Assembly: GCA_015486655.1 (NCBI GenBank)
Contig: WFRF01000073.1
Span: forward strand, 1-7,731
Direction: 5' to 3'
Source: Caldifarciminota bacterium
GTDB taxonomy: Bacteria; Hydrothermota; 32-111; QNBC01
Length of the DNA: 7,731 nucleotides
In this document: positions 1-6,352 of the stretch, piece by piece
How positions within the stretch are numbered: position 1 is the stretch's first letter
Layout: each line of letters starts with the position of its first letter
Notes under the pieces: generated by a model
Told to the model about the DNA's origin: nothing
Seen by the model: the letters and a program-made list of their open reading frames with translations, nothing else
The model's database searches: none
Made by a program: the position numbers and the translations under genes

Positions 1-288
1 GCAATTGACAAACACACTATATGAATTTATCTTATTGATATCAGGATAATAATTCAATGCCCCTACTGTTGCATCCTCAAATATCTTCTTAAGAGTCTCT
101 TTCTCTTGTGTTGTAATCCCGTTAAAGTATAACTTCCAAATATACCTGATTCCATTTTTTCGGTTCCATATAATATTTCCATCTGCATTTTGATCCATAT
201 TTTGCGTATCAAATCGCTTGAAAAACTCCGACTTCGTTACAAAAGGTAAATTAATCAATAGCCCATTATGAAGTGCTATTGCTCTCAT
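1..288 (-). CDS. Tail protein, partial (C-terminus beyond the window)
   Basis: The reading frame is open from an ATG at 288 to the window edge, giving 96 codons. The start overlaps the stop of the preceding hub gene in an ATGA arrangement (285-288), which points to translational coupling. Visible features are a basic, aromatic-rich middle (RYIWKLYFNGI, about residues 48-58) and then a pattern of the form 'EKETLKKIFEDAT..ALNYYPD..KINSYSVFVN'. That layout, a beta strand, a helix, then a Tyr/Pro/Asp turn and another strand, resembles small tail-tip or distal tail proteins, in which a short helix precedes a turn and a final strand. Its position directly after the hub gene fits a tail-tip or baseplate component. 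No catalytic motif is seen. The family assignment is inference from position and general pattern; that it is a real gene is well supported by the open frame and the coupled start. Confidence 0.6.
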   Translation of the reverse strand, partial: MRAIALHNGLLINLPFVTKSEFFKRFDTQNMDQNADGNIIWNRKNGIRYIWKLYFNGITTQEKETLKKIFEDATVGALNYYPDINKINSYSVFVNC

Positions 289-2363
289 CCGCCGCTCTCC
301 GCAAGTGCAACAACTTCAAGATGTACACCCGTTTTATCAACCATAACCCCCTTAATGATTCCTTCTCCGGAGGCAAATTTGACATAATCTTCAACATGAT
401 AGGGATTCCCGTCATGCTCGACCAACAATTGCCAATAGTTCCATAATTTTCCATATATGTCGAATACGGCCTGTGCCCTAATAGGTGATAAATGAGGAAT
501 ATGTTGCAGGCATTCTGCCGTAATATCCAACCCCCTGACAGTAACTCCCGGGGTTCCAACAATATAACCGTTGTATCGCACATAATCGAGATCATATAAT
601 GTGCTCTGCATACATTCAATATAGTGATATATATTATATGTAATCCTGTTTCTTGCAATCCATCTCGAGGCATCTACAAAATATATATTTTTATCATAAT
701 CAACAAAGAATATGCAATTCCAGGCTTTTGCGAGTTCTTCAAATGCTTTACGAACACTGTATTGCATTTTCCCGAATACTGTTTTAATTGTATACTTTGA
801 AATTGCCTGTAATGCATGAACGTTTTCATCCTCAAAAAGCATTATTCTATATCCATTTGTATTATCCAGAAACCAAATTCTGTTTCTATCATTTATTGTT
901 AATTTAATATTGCTACATATTGAATGGCTTATTCCTGACGAATTAATCGCCCTTAATTCCCATCCGTTTTCATCTCCGGAATTGATGAATATTTCAGTAT
1001 AGGTTAAGCCTGGCGTTGTATTAAAATGTTTTAACCCTGCAATTGTTTTCTTATTTGTAACTTGATATATACTATAATTACTCATGTTGATCTTAACCAA
1101 TTGTCCGTTCTCGAATCCGCTGTTTTCTTCATGCCAGGAAGAGATGTAATACATATCATTCTCTTCTCCGACCGCAAGTCGATTCCCTATGATTTTCATA
1201 TTCGTTATCAACGGATTTTGAGTTATGGAAGCATAAGGAGAAGATTCAGATACATCGACTTGTAGTAGGCAATATCCGTCCGAATCTCCGTTTGTCATAC
1301 TGCCATTTGTTATTAAATAAAATTTATTATCAGATTCTTTATTGTCCGATATTGCCATAATCGGCACATATCGATTCCCTGAGGGGATATTCATTACCAT
1401 ATTGAATGTATCAAGACTATACCATGCATACCATAGCCTTCCAGCGTGAGCTCCCGTTTCTTCATTCCATGCAACCCACATCTTTTTATTCCCTTCTCGT
1501 ATAGCCCAAAATTTGAAATATGAGGGATTATTCAAATATGGATGCGGATAATCAGTAGTAACGCTATAGTCACTTATTTTCACCTTTACGACTTCATATA
1601 AAACCCTGTTTTCAACTCCATTCTCGGAACTTTTATAATTGATCGTCAGTAATGCTATCAAATAATCTTCACTATCGATTGTTGTTTTTATTATATCGTC
1701 ATAAATTGCTTCATCCAGATTTTCTCCCGTTGCGTAATCAAGCAATAGCGTATTTGTTGCTCCATAATCACTCCAGGAGTAAATCAAGAGATGTTTTCCG
1801 ACACCGACAGCATATATCATATTCCCTGATGGTGGTGAGCCTGACAGGACATATATTGCCCCTATTTTGCTGTAATCACTTCCATCTTTATAGAACTCTG
1901 GTGGAATAAAGCTTTGAATCGGATCATCCGTATTTATATAATTATCAAAATCAAGAATCTGATTGTATCCTGTATAATTCAATTTTGTTTGTATATATTC
2001 TTTTAAACTTCTTACGACAAAATCGTAATAACTTGCATCTATTTTTTTCATTGCATACATATAACTGAATACTTCGAATTCTACTTTTTGATTCTCTTTT
2101 TTAAAGATATAATGCTTCGGGACAACACCCTCAAACATTTTATTGCCATCTATATAGACATTAAATATATCTCCCTCTTGCGGTTGAAGGTTCTGTAAAA
2201 TTCCTTCCATCGTTAACGTGCTTCCGTGAAATACATAAGGGTCCAATTTCGAATCCGGAGGTATTGCCTGTATCATTGTTCCTATAGCGGTTATATAATC
2301 CGTTACATCGTATTCGATGCCATCTACGACTTTATTTATTTTATATTTTATTTCTCTTATCAT
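285..2363 (-). CDS. Tail hub / baseplate protein (gp27/Tal-like) with an inserted propeller-like domain
   Basis: This 692-aa protein starts at an ATG that shares one base with the tape measure stop (TAATG); an AAGGA lies about 7 nt upstream. Residues 1-140 look like the first half of a phage tail hub: a beta-rich stretch with 'GDIFNVYIDGNKMFEGVV' (64-81), followed by 'KVEFEVFSYMYAMKK' and a helix. Residues about 530-692 look like the second half: 'AFEELAKAWNCIFFVDYD' (540-557) followed by 'NIYFVD', and a C-terminal beta region (HVEDYVKFASGEG). Hub proteins of this type sit at the tail tip below the tape measure and form the channel exit. Residues about 165-525 do not fit the hub fold. They hold repeated short strands with aromatic and Asp/Asn-rich turns (YVLSG, LLIYSW, KMWVAW, RLWYAWYSLD, KFYLITNG, RIWFLD), which suggests a beta-propeller, probably surface-exposed. 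The hub call is fairly secure from context and both ends; the propeller call is inference from pattern. Confidence 0.75.
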   Translation of the reverse strand: MIREIKYKINKVVDGIEYDVTDYITAIGTMIQAIPPDSKLDPYVFHGSTLTMEGILQNLQPQEGDIFNVYIDGNKMFEGVVPKHYIFKKENQKVEFEVFSYMYAMKKIDASYYDFVVRSLKEYIQTKLNYTGYNQILDFDNYINTDDPIQSFIPPEFYKDGSDYSKIGAIYVLSGSPPSGNMIYAVGVGKHLLIYSWSDYGATNTLLLDYATGENLDEAIYDDIIKTTIDSEDYLIALLTINYKSSENGVENRVLYEVVKVKISDYSVTTDYPHPYLNNPSYFKFWAIREGNKKMWVAWNEETGAHAGRLWYAWYSLDTFNMVMNIPSGNRYVPIMAISDNKESDNKFYLITNGSMTNGDSDGYCLLQVDVSESSPYASITQNPLITNMKIIGNRLAVGEENDMYYISSWHEENSGFENGQLVKINMSNYSIYQVTNKKTIAGLKHFNTTPGLTYTEIFINSGDENGWELRAINSSGISHSICSNIKLTINDRNRIWFLDNTNGYRIMLFEDENVHALQAISKYTIKTVFGKMQYSVRKAFEELAKAWNCIFFVDYDKNIYFVDASRWIARNRITYNIYHYIECMQSTLYDLDYVRYNGYIVGTPGVTVRGLDITAECLQHIPHLSPIRAQAVFDIYGKLWNYWQLLVEHDGNPYHVEDYVKFASGEGIIKGVMVDKTGVHLEVVALAESGG

Positions 2364-4354
2364 TATGATTCCTTATTAGGTTTTGCCATATTTTGTCTTA
2401 CAAGATCAAGTGTTTCCCAGTTATTTCTTGTTAATGGATTGTATATATTATACTGGATTGTTGTATTCTGGTTGTTTACTCCTGGTGTCTGAACCGATCC
2501 GCCACTTCCTTCGCTAAATGTGCCCCCGATATTACCTCCCATAACTGTTCCGCCAGGATTAAAGGAAGAGGAAGGAAGGAACAATGCATTTAAAGCTTGC
2601 CCTGTTGTTGCTCCTGCGGCAAACATCATACCGCCTGTTGCAGCGTTTAAAGCCTGCATGATCAGAAATGTAGTGAATGCTTTAATCAGTATGCGAGCCA
2701 TTGTATTTACAAAATCATATAGCATACTTTTTAATATATCTTTCCATGATACTTTCACACCAAATAAAGAATCTGTGAGTGTTCTTGCAATCTTATTTGA
2801 AAATGAATCAATTAAGCTCTTTGCTTGTGATACAAAACTCTGTAAAGTTGCCTGCATATCGCCGAAATTCCCCTGTATTGATTTTCCTATCCTATTCCAT
2901 GCTGCAACATTCTTATCTGCAAAAAATGTTGTTTTATTACCGATTAACTCAAGATTCACGGAATATTCCTTTGCAAGCCTCATCTTACCCTTTATATCGT
3001 TTATATAAATTTCATTATTCTTATGATCTCTTTTTGCATCTTCCTCTTTTGTTTTCTGAAGCGCTTCTATTGCTATTATCTCAGCCTTAATTTGCTGTTG
3101 CTTTACTCGATTGCGTTCCTTGAGTGCTTTATCTTCAAGCGAATCATATTCAAGTTTAAAACCGAGCCATTCTTTCCGGAGCAAATCCAATCCGTTTTCC
3201 ATACTTGCTATTTCTTTTATGGATTTGCCTTCTAATTTCACTCTTGCATCTGCTGCATCAGCATAGATTTTCTTTAATCTTTCTGCATTTTGTTGCTCTC
3301 TTGAAGTAGCTTCATCTTGAGCCTCTAACATCTTGTTGTAGTAATATATTATTGAACCAAGTCCAACTACTACAACTCCAATTGCCACCCCGAAACTCGT
3401 TAGAGCCGCTGTTGCAACCTTTATTGCAAGTGGTAAAGTTGTTCTAAAAAACACTATGAGAGATTGCATTGATTTTGTAATTTTTATAAGCAATAGAGCT
3501 CCTGCGAGCATCTTTACAACATTATATATATTCTTTATTACTGCCGGATGTTCCCTTAATGTTTTAATTAATATTCGCAATTTATTTATTATTGGAATAA
3601 GATCTTCTTTCATAAAATCCCCGATATCAGATTTTAGGTCATTGATGTCTGCCTGGAATTTTCTCATTGCTCCTGCACTTGTAGAACCTACCGCTTCTGC
3701 AACTTTATCAGCCTGCCCTTCAAGGGCTTTAAACATTACTTCCTGTGCCCCTGTAATATCATTAACTTTCATCATATTCTTTATTAGGCTTTTCTCTTGT
3801 TCTGTAAAAGATATTCCTACTCTTGTTAAGGCTGTAAGTCCCTGAGCAGGATCATTAAGCGCTTTACCAAGCTGAACTGTAGAACTTTTAAGATCTCCGA
3901 ATAATTCTTTTAGTGATAGAGCGATTCTCATCGTTCTTTCAAATGCTTCACCTCGTATGTTTTTAAATGTTAGCAATATTGCTTCTGATTGCATAATAAG
4001 AGAGCCTGCAACGCCTGTCATATCTTCAAACCTATTTGTTAAGCCCTTTACTTGCTCTGCTGTTAGCCCTGCTGCATGTCCTGTTGCCATGAGCACTGCT
4101 TTGACTTGAGCAAGTGCAGTTTCATTGTTGTTTGATTCTGTTATAAAAGAGCCAAATATTTGTATTCCTCTTCGCCATAGATCCATAACATTGTTTATAG
4201 CAAGCGAAACCGCTCCCCATTTAACGACTTGCGAATCAAGTGAACGTGATATTTTCTTAGATGCTTCTGTTGTTGCTTTTGCAAACTGATTTAGGTTGAG
4301 TTTAGCTTCTTTACCGTCTACTTTAACTGATATATTTAGATTGCCTACATTCAT
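2363..4354 (-). CDS. Tail tape measure protein
   Basis: This 663-aa protein runs through the tail lumen and sets tail length; on the usual rule of about 0.15 nm per residue the tail would be near 100 nm. The N-terminal third holds the typical tape measure stretch (about 80-230) with 'DPAQGLTALTRVGISFTEQE' (168-187) followed by helices and a Gly/Ala-rich 'GSTSAGAM'. Two hydrophobic segments follow (about 275-304 and 308-338), then a charged coiled-coil-like region (about 342-450, rich in Glu, Lys, Gln). The C-terminal part (about 505-600) has 'LTDSLFGVKVSWKDILKSML', which resembles the lambda gpH-type C-terminal domain, and then a Gly/Ser/Asn-rich tail. The start ATG shares one base with the TAA of the frameshift extension upstream (TAATG) and has a GGAGG SD 5 nt ahead of it. 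The stop overlaps the hub start in the same way. Position between chaperone and hub is the canonical one. Confidence 0.95.
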   Translation of the reverse strand: MNVGNLNISVKVDGKEAKLNLNQFAKATTEASKKISRSLDSQVVKWGAVSLAINNVMDLWRRGIQIFGSFITESNNNETALAQVKAVLMATGHAAGLTAEQVKGLTNRFEDMTGVAGSLIMQSEAILLTFKNIRGEAFERTMRIALSLKELFGDLKSSTVQLGKALNDPAQGLTALTRVGISFTEQEKSLIKNMMKVNDITGAQEVMFKALEGQADKVAEAVGSTSAGAMRKFQADINDLKSDIGDFMKEDLIPIINKLRILIKTLREHPAVIKNIYNVVKMLAGALLLIKITKSMQSLIVFFRTTLPLAIKVATAALTSFGVAIGVVVVGLGSIIYYYNKMLEAQDEATSREQQNAERLKKIYADAADARVKLEGKSIKEIASMENGLDLLRKEWLGFKLEYDSLEDKALKERNRVKQQQIKAEIIAIEALQKTKEEDAKRDHKNNEIYINDIKGKMRLAKEYSVNLELIGNKTTFFADKNVAAWNRIGKSIQGNFGDMQATLQSFVSQAKSLIDSFSNKIARTLTDSLFGVKVSWKDILKSMLYDFVNTMARILIKAFTTFLIMQALNAATGGMMFAAGATTGQALNALFLPSSSFNPGGTVMGGNIGGTFSEGSGGSVQTPGVNNQNTTIQYNIYNPLTRNNWETLDLVRQNMAKPNKES

Positions 4355-4677
4355 TATCCCTCCAGAGGAACGCCGGCAGTCGCAGCACGGTCAGCGAGGC
4401 TGCCTGTTCTGACAGCCCCACTATCCGAGGAGATACCAAGCAGGGGATTTTCTTTATTTCTCATATATTCCAAATATATCCAGCAAATACTTACTTTTTG
4501 CCGGAGTATTGTTTCTCTTTTTGTGATATCTCCGTCTGCAAGTCTACAAACGAATCTTTCAATGTATTCTCTAAATTCTCTATATTGATTTTTATTCCCA
4601 TTTTTTCCAGCACCGGATTGAACATGTTGAAAATCTTCTGTAAAGATCGGGCGTAGGATTCCGGCCTGTTGAAGGAA
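4354..4677 (-). CDS. Tail assembly chaperone, -1 frameshift extension (lambda G-T-like)
   Basis: Shifting -1 at the heptamer 4683-4677 gives a frame that stays open for 107 residues to a TAA at 4356-4354, which overlaps the tape measure ATG. Joined to residues 1-89 of the short chaperone this gives a 196-aa product. The frame has a double stop at 4722-4717 and is open everywhere downstream of it, so the slippery site sits near the start of the open stretch, as expected for real recoding. The extension contains 'FVCRLADGDITKRETILRQK' (42-61) followed by 'VSICWIYLEYM'. The L-A-x-G-D-I-x-K...(I/L)...YL.Y pattern resembles the C-terminal part of frameshifted tail chaperones in other siphophages, and most of it lies before the zero-frame stop, so a slip at the very end of the short gene could not produce it. 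There is no SD-led start inside this frame. In lambda the extended form bridges tape measure and tube subunits; the same role is inferred here. Confidence 0.82.
   Translation of the reverse strand, partial: FLQQAGILRPIFTEDFQHVQSGAGKNGNKNQYREFREYIERFVCRLADGDITKRETILRQKVSICWIYLEYMRNKENPLLGISSDSGAVRTGSLADRAATAGVPLEG
4361..4445. other. GC-rich island at the end of the chaperone extension
   Basis: By hand count 54 of 85 bases are G or C, about 64%, in a window that is otherwise strongly AT-rich. It encodes the Gly/Ala/Ser-rich last residues of the frameshift extension and leads into the SD of the tape measure gene. Several short inverted repeats are present on the minus strand (for example CTGT-CAGA-ACAG, and GCAGC pairing with GCTGC further on), so the mRNA may fold here. 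It may be a structural element governing tape measure translation, or a segment of different origin. Function is not established. Confidence 0.5.
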
Positions 4678-4943
4678 AAAAAATCGGCTATTACCTCCAG
4701 CCCGATTGTTCCCGGAATCTTATTAAAAAATCCTTTTTCAGGCTCGATACCATCTGTAGGTTTCAATATGACTCTCATTGCCTGATCGATATTTTGCTTT
4801 ATCCCTTTTCTTATTATTTTTATCAAATCTTTTTCTTTGTCAATTTTTGTTTTTGTTATTATTTCAAGTAAATCAAGAATTTCATCGAAGCATAATTCTT
4901 CCTGGTAAAATTCTTTTCCGTGTATTTTATATGTCTTTTTCAT
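4491..4943 (-). CDS. Tail assembly chaperone, zero-frame product (lambda G-like)
   Basis: This 150-aa, Lys/Glu-rich, mostly helical protein lies between the tail tube and tape measure genes, the fixed position of tail assembly chaperones in siphophages. These chaperones bind the tape measure and recruit tube subunits, and are absent from the finished tail. An N-terminal beta piece (KKTYKIHGKEFYQEELCFDE, 2-21) is followed by helices and a Lys/Gln-rich end. The start ATG at 4943 has an AGGAG SD with 6 nt spacing; this SD can be hidden in a hairpin (4944-4983). The gene contains a slippery T TTT TTT heptamer at codons 87-89, from which a -1 shift yields a longer product (4354-4677). Between 4494 and 4676 the DNA is therefore read in two frames. 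No sequence match could be searched; the call rests on position, length and the recoding signal. Confidence 0.85.
   Translation of the reverse strand: MKKTYKIHGKEFYQEELCFDEILDLLEIITKTKIDKEKDLIKIIRKGIKQNIDQAMRVILKPTDGIEPEKGFFNKIPGTIGLEVIADFFSFNRPESYARSLQKIFNMFNPVLEKMGIKINIENLENTLKDSFVDLQTEISQKEKQYSGKK
4677..4698 (-). promoter_or_regulatory. -1 ribosomal frameshift signal: T TTT TTT heptamer with upstream SD-like GGAGG
   Basis: An eight-T run (4683-4676 on the minus strand) contains the heptamer T TTT TTT in the correct zero-frame register (GAT TTT TTT TCC), the canonical X XXY YYZ form for tandem -1 slippage. A GGAGG at 4698-4694 ends exactly 10 nt before the heptamer. In E. coli dnaX an SD-like element at about this distance stimulates -1 shifting, so this is probably an internal SD stimulator. 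I see no strong stem-loop just downstream. A run of eight T could also cause transcriptional slippage, which would lead to the same or other frames. Confidence 0.8.
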
Positions 4944-4983
4944 GGTATACTCCTTTCCCGGAGAGGAGTATTAACTCCTCTCC
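4944..4983 (-). promoter_or_regulatory. Two competing hairpins over the chaperone ribosome binding site
   Basis: In the 54-base gap between tail tube and chaperone, the mRNA can form a perfect 10-bp hairpin (4983-4974 with 4969-4960, loop TAAT). The 3' arm and loop can instead pair with the chaperone SD: ATACTCCT (4971-4964) with AGGAGTAT (4954-4947), 8 bp with a 9-nt loop, which would hide the SD. The two structures share bases 4964-4971 and so exclude each other. No T-run follows on the minus strand, so this is not a standard intrinsic terminator. A likely role is to set the low chaperone-to-tube ratio, or to protect or process the mRNA. The pairings are seen; the control role is inference. 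Confidence 0.6.
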
Positions 4984-4997
4984 TGTTTATTAAAGAT

Positions 4998-5540
4998 TTA
5001 TGTTGTAAAATCATCCAATGCAATTGTGTATTGCTTACCATAATTGGCATCTGTTGAATCTGTTATTATATGCCCTTTGATAGTACCCTTGTAAACTCTC
5101 TGTTTCTTGTCGTATGTCCATGCAGTGCCTCCTACAAGCTTCCCCTTGTATATTGTAAGGGTTTCATTTTTTCCGGATTCTCCTCTTCTTTCTTTTGTAT
5201 AAACAAATTCTCCAAATGGCCTTAAATCCTGACCTCCTCCTGCAATTGTATGCTGTGCCGGTGGGCCTGTAACAACAGCAATATCGGTTGGATCTTCCCC
5301 AGCACAAAGCACCATTTCTCTCAAATTCGCTTCTGCAAGCTCAATTTCCAGTGTTACCGTTTTATTAACGATTACCGTATCAAGAGGCCCATTGAATTCC
5401 TCACTTGTAATTTCCTCTTCTTTCGTTGCCACCTTGAATGTTGCACCGTTTGCATATCCTACCTGTACCGGCTCAGTTTCTCCCATCAGTTTTACAGTTA
5501 AAGTTCCCGGACCAAGTTCGATTTGCCTAATATCACTCAT
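4998..5540 (-). CDS. Major tail tube protein
   Basis: This 180-aa beta-rich protein sits directly before the chaperone and tape measure genes, the place of the tail tube gene in siphophages. It would stack as hexameric rings around the tape measure to form the tail. The N-terminal part has 'GPGTLTVKLMG' (10-20) and 'GATFKVATKEEEITSEEFNG' (32-51), then 'DTVIVNKTVTLEIELAEANL' (54-73), the strand-then-helix pattern typical of tail tube and Hcp-like folds. The C-terminal half has alternating strands (LTIYKGKLVGG, RVYKGTIKGHIIT). The length is in the normal range for this family. The start ATG has a near-perfect AGGAGG (5551-5546) 5 nt upstream, overlapping the TAG stop of the gene before it, so strong translation is expected for this abundant structural protein. 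The function call is well supported by context and pattern. Confidence 0.87.
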   Translation of the reverse strand: MSDIRQIELGPGTLTVKLMGETEPVQVGYANGATFKVATKEEEITSEEFNGPLDTVIVNKTVTLEIELAEANLREMVLCAGEDPTDIAVVTGPPAQHTIAGGGQDLRPFGEFVYTKERRGESGKNETLTIYKGKLVGGTAWTYDKKQRVYKGTIKGHIITDSTDANYGKQYTIALDDFTT

Positions 5541-5549
5541 ATCATCCTC

Positions 5550-5729
5550 CTATTTGATTTTTTTAATACCTTCTATATGTTTGATTTTGTCATATATTTC
5601 TTTAGAAACTGTCTTTTTTTCGTATCTTCTTATTATTTCCCGCTTTCCGAGTAACACCCGTCCATGATTGGGCGTAAATTCCAGTGTGATCATAACATCC
5701 TTTTTCTCTTTTTTATCCTTTTTTTCCAT
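5550..5729 (-). CDS. 59-aa lysine-rich protein of unknown function
   Basis: The frame runs from an ATG at 5729, with an AGGAGG and 5-nt spacer (GGAGGAAATAATG), to a TAG at 5552-5550. The N-terminus is very basic (MEKKDKKEKK), followed by a short beta stretch (MITLEFTP, 13-20), GKREIIRRYEKK and a C-terminal amphipathic lysine-rich helix. There is no membrane segment and no cysteine. The stop overlaps the SD of the tail tube gene, so the two are translated in tandem. Upstream of a tail tube gene one would expect a head-tail connector or tail terminator; this protein is far too small for those and I do not recognise it. The strong SD and tight packing support a real gene. Confidence 0.72.
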   Translation of the reverse strand: MEKKDKKEKKDVMITLEFTPNHGRVLLGKREIIRRYEKKTVSKEIYDKIKHIEGIKKIK

Positions 5730-5754
5730 TATTTCCTCCTGTAATAAGTATCAT

Positions 5755-6345
5755 TTATCGTGAAAAATCCCATATATCTATTTTAAGGCCTAAGCCCATA
5801 TTGTATTCATTTTTAATCCAGTTTTTCAGCCCATAAAATGAGAGCTCTATTGTTTGGTGATATATATGCCAACCTGCACATATTCCATATCCATCCTGAC
5901 CGATTAGGATACCTAAATTATAATCATGCCAAAAAAGCAATTTTAAGCCGATCTGAGGGGAGATCTTGTTTGCGGGATATAAGAACCCTTCTTGAATGAA
6001 AATCTTCGCACAAAGCCCGTAATCCTTTCTTTTTATGCTATAATATTTTTGAGGTATAAATATTGTTGTATCTTTAATGAAAATTGTGTCAATTTTTTCA
6101 TTCTGTAACATATTAACATTCCCTTCATATGGAATATTATGTTTAATAATATGATTTTTATATACCGTATCGATTCTTGAGTTATTAATAGTAATTTTAT
6201 GCCATTTGCCAGGTACAACAGACAATCTCGAAATTGTATTTTCATATGATCTATTCTGATACCTTAAAATAGCAATATAGGCCGCTACGGTGATAAGGAT
6301 CACCGCAGCGACTACATTTTTGGCTGTATTAAACTTCCCTCTCAT
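5755..6345 (-). CDS. Membrane-anchored protein of unknown function, 196 aa
   Basis: A short basic N-terminus (MRGKFNTAKN) is followed by one hydrophobic segment (about 11-27, VVAAVILITVAAYIAIL) and then a soluble domain, so an N-in, single-pass topology is expected. After the membrane segment come two similar DT-containing strands (RIDTVYKNHII, 58-68; KIDTIFIKDTTIFI, 84-97), then a Gly- and aromatic-rich C-terminal part (132-190; GLKLLFWHDYNLGILIGQDG is 133-152) with alternating residues, which looks like amphipathic beta strands. The layout (TM anchor, DTVY-type linker, short Gly-rich beta domain) is reminiscent of unnamed membrane proteins seen in phages of FCB-group bacteria, but I cannot assign a family. 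The ATG has only a weak AAGGGG-type SD, which overlaps the stop of the exported protein gene 7 nt before it. A part in lysis (inner spanin-like) or host-envelope modification is possible but unproven. Confidence 0.78.
   Translation of the reverse strand: MRGKFNTAKNVVAAVILITVAAYIAILRYQNRSYENTISRLSVVPGKWHKITINNSRIDTVYKNHIIKHNIPYEGNVNMLQNEKIDTIFIKDTTIFIPQKYYSIKRKDYGLCAKIFIQEGFLYPANKISPQIGLKLLFWHDYNLGILIGQDGYGICAGWHIYHQTIELSFYGLKNWIKNEYNMGLGLKIDIWDFSR
6283..6310. repeat. Inverted repeat inside the membrane-segment codons
   Basis: CGGTGAT (6288-6294) and ATCACCG (6299-6305) form a perfect 7-bp stem with a 4-base loop. Beyond one mismatch the stem continues with CGCT (6283-6286) and AGCG (6307-6310), so 11 of 12 pairs match. 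It is GC-rich in an AT-rich gene and falls within the codons for the transmembrane segment, about 36-63 nt after the start. It might slow early translation of this membrane protein, or may simply follow from the repeated Val/Ala codons. Confidence 0.45.
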
Positions 6346-6352
6346 TTACCCC

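Noticed and set aside
266..673. 135-aa minus-strand frame inside the hub gene
   Set aside because: It overlaps the C-terminal hub codons in another frame, has no SD, and its composition is not protein-like.
2520..3008. 162-aa plus-strand open frame
   Set aside because: It is the antisense shadow of the tape measure gene, whose Gly/Ala-rich part leaves the opposite strand open. There is no SD and no family pattern. The other plus-strand frames were rejected for the same reason.
4463..4479. AT-only hairpin ATATATT-TGG-AATATAT after the short chaperone stop
   Set aside because: It is weak, lies far from the T TTT TTT site and is expected often in AT-rich DNA.
4494..4500. C AAA AAG at the end of the short chaperone gene as the frameshift site
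   Set aside because: It is not a proper X XXY YYZ heptamer (the upstream tRNA would mispair), and a slip there would leave out the conserved-looking L-A-D-G-D-I-x-K part of the -1 frame. The T TTT TTT site upstream fits better.
4960..4983. Intrinsic terminator after the tail tube gene
   Set aside because: The stem is perfect but no T-run follows in the direction of transcription, and the downstream genes need read-through.
6033..6245. 70-aa minus-strand frame inside the membrane protein gene
   Set aside because: It lies fully within a better-supported gene, with no SD and no recognisable feature.
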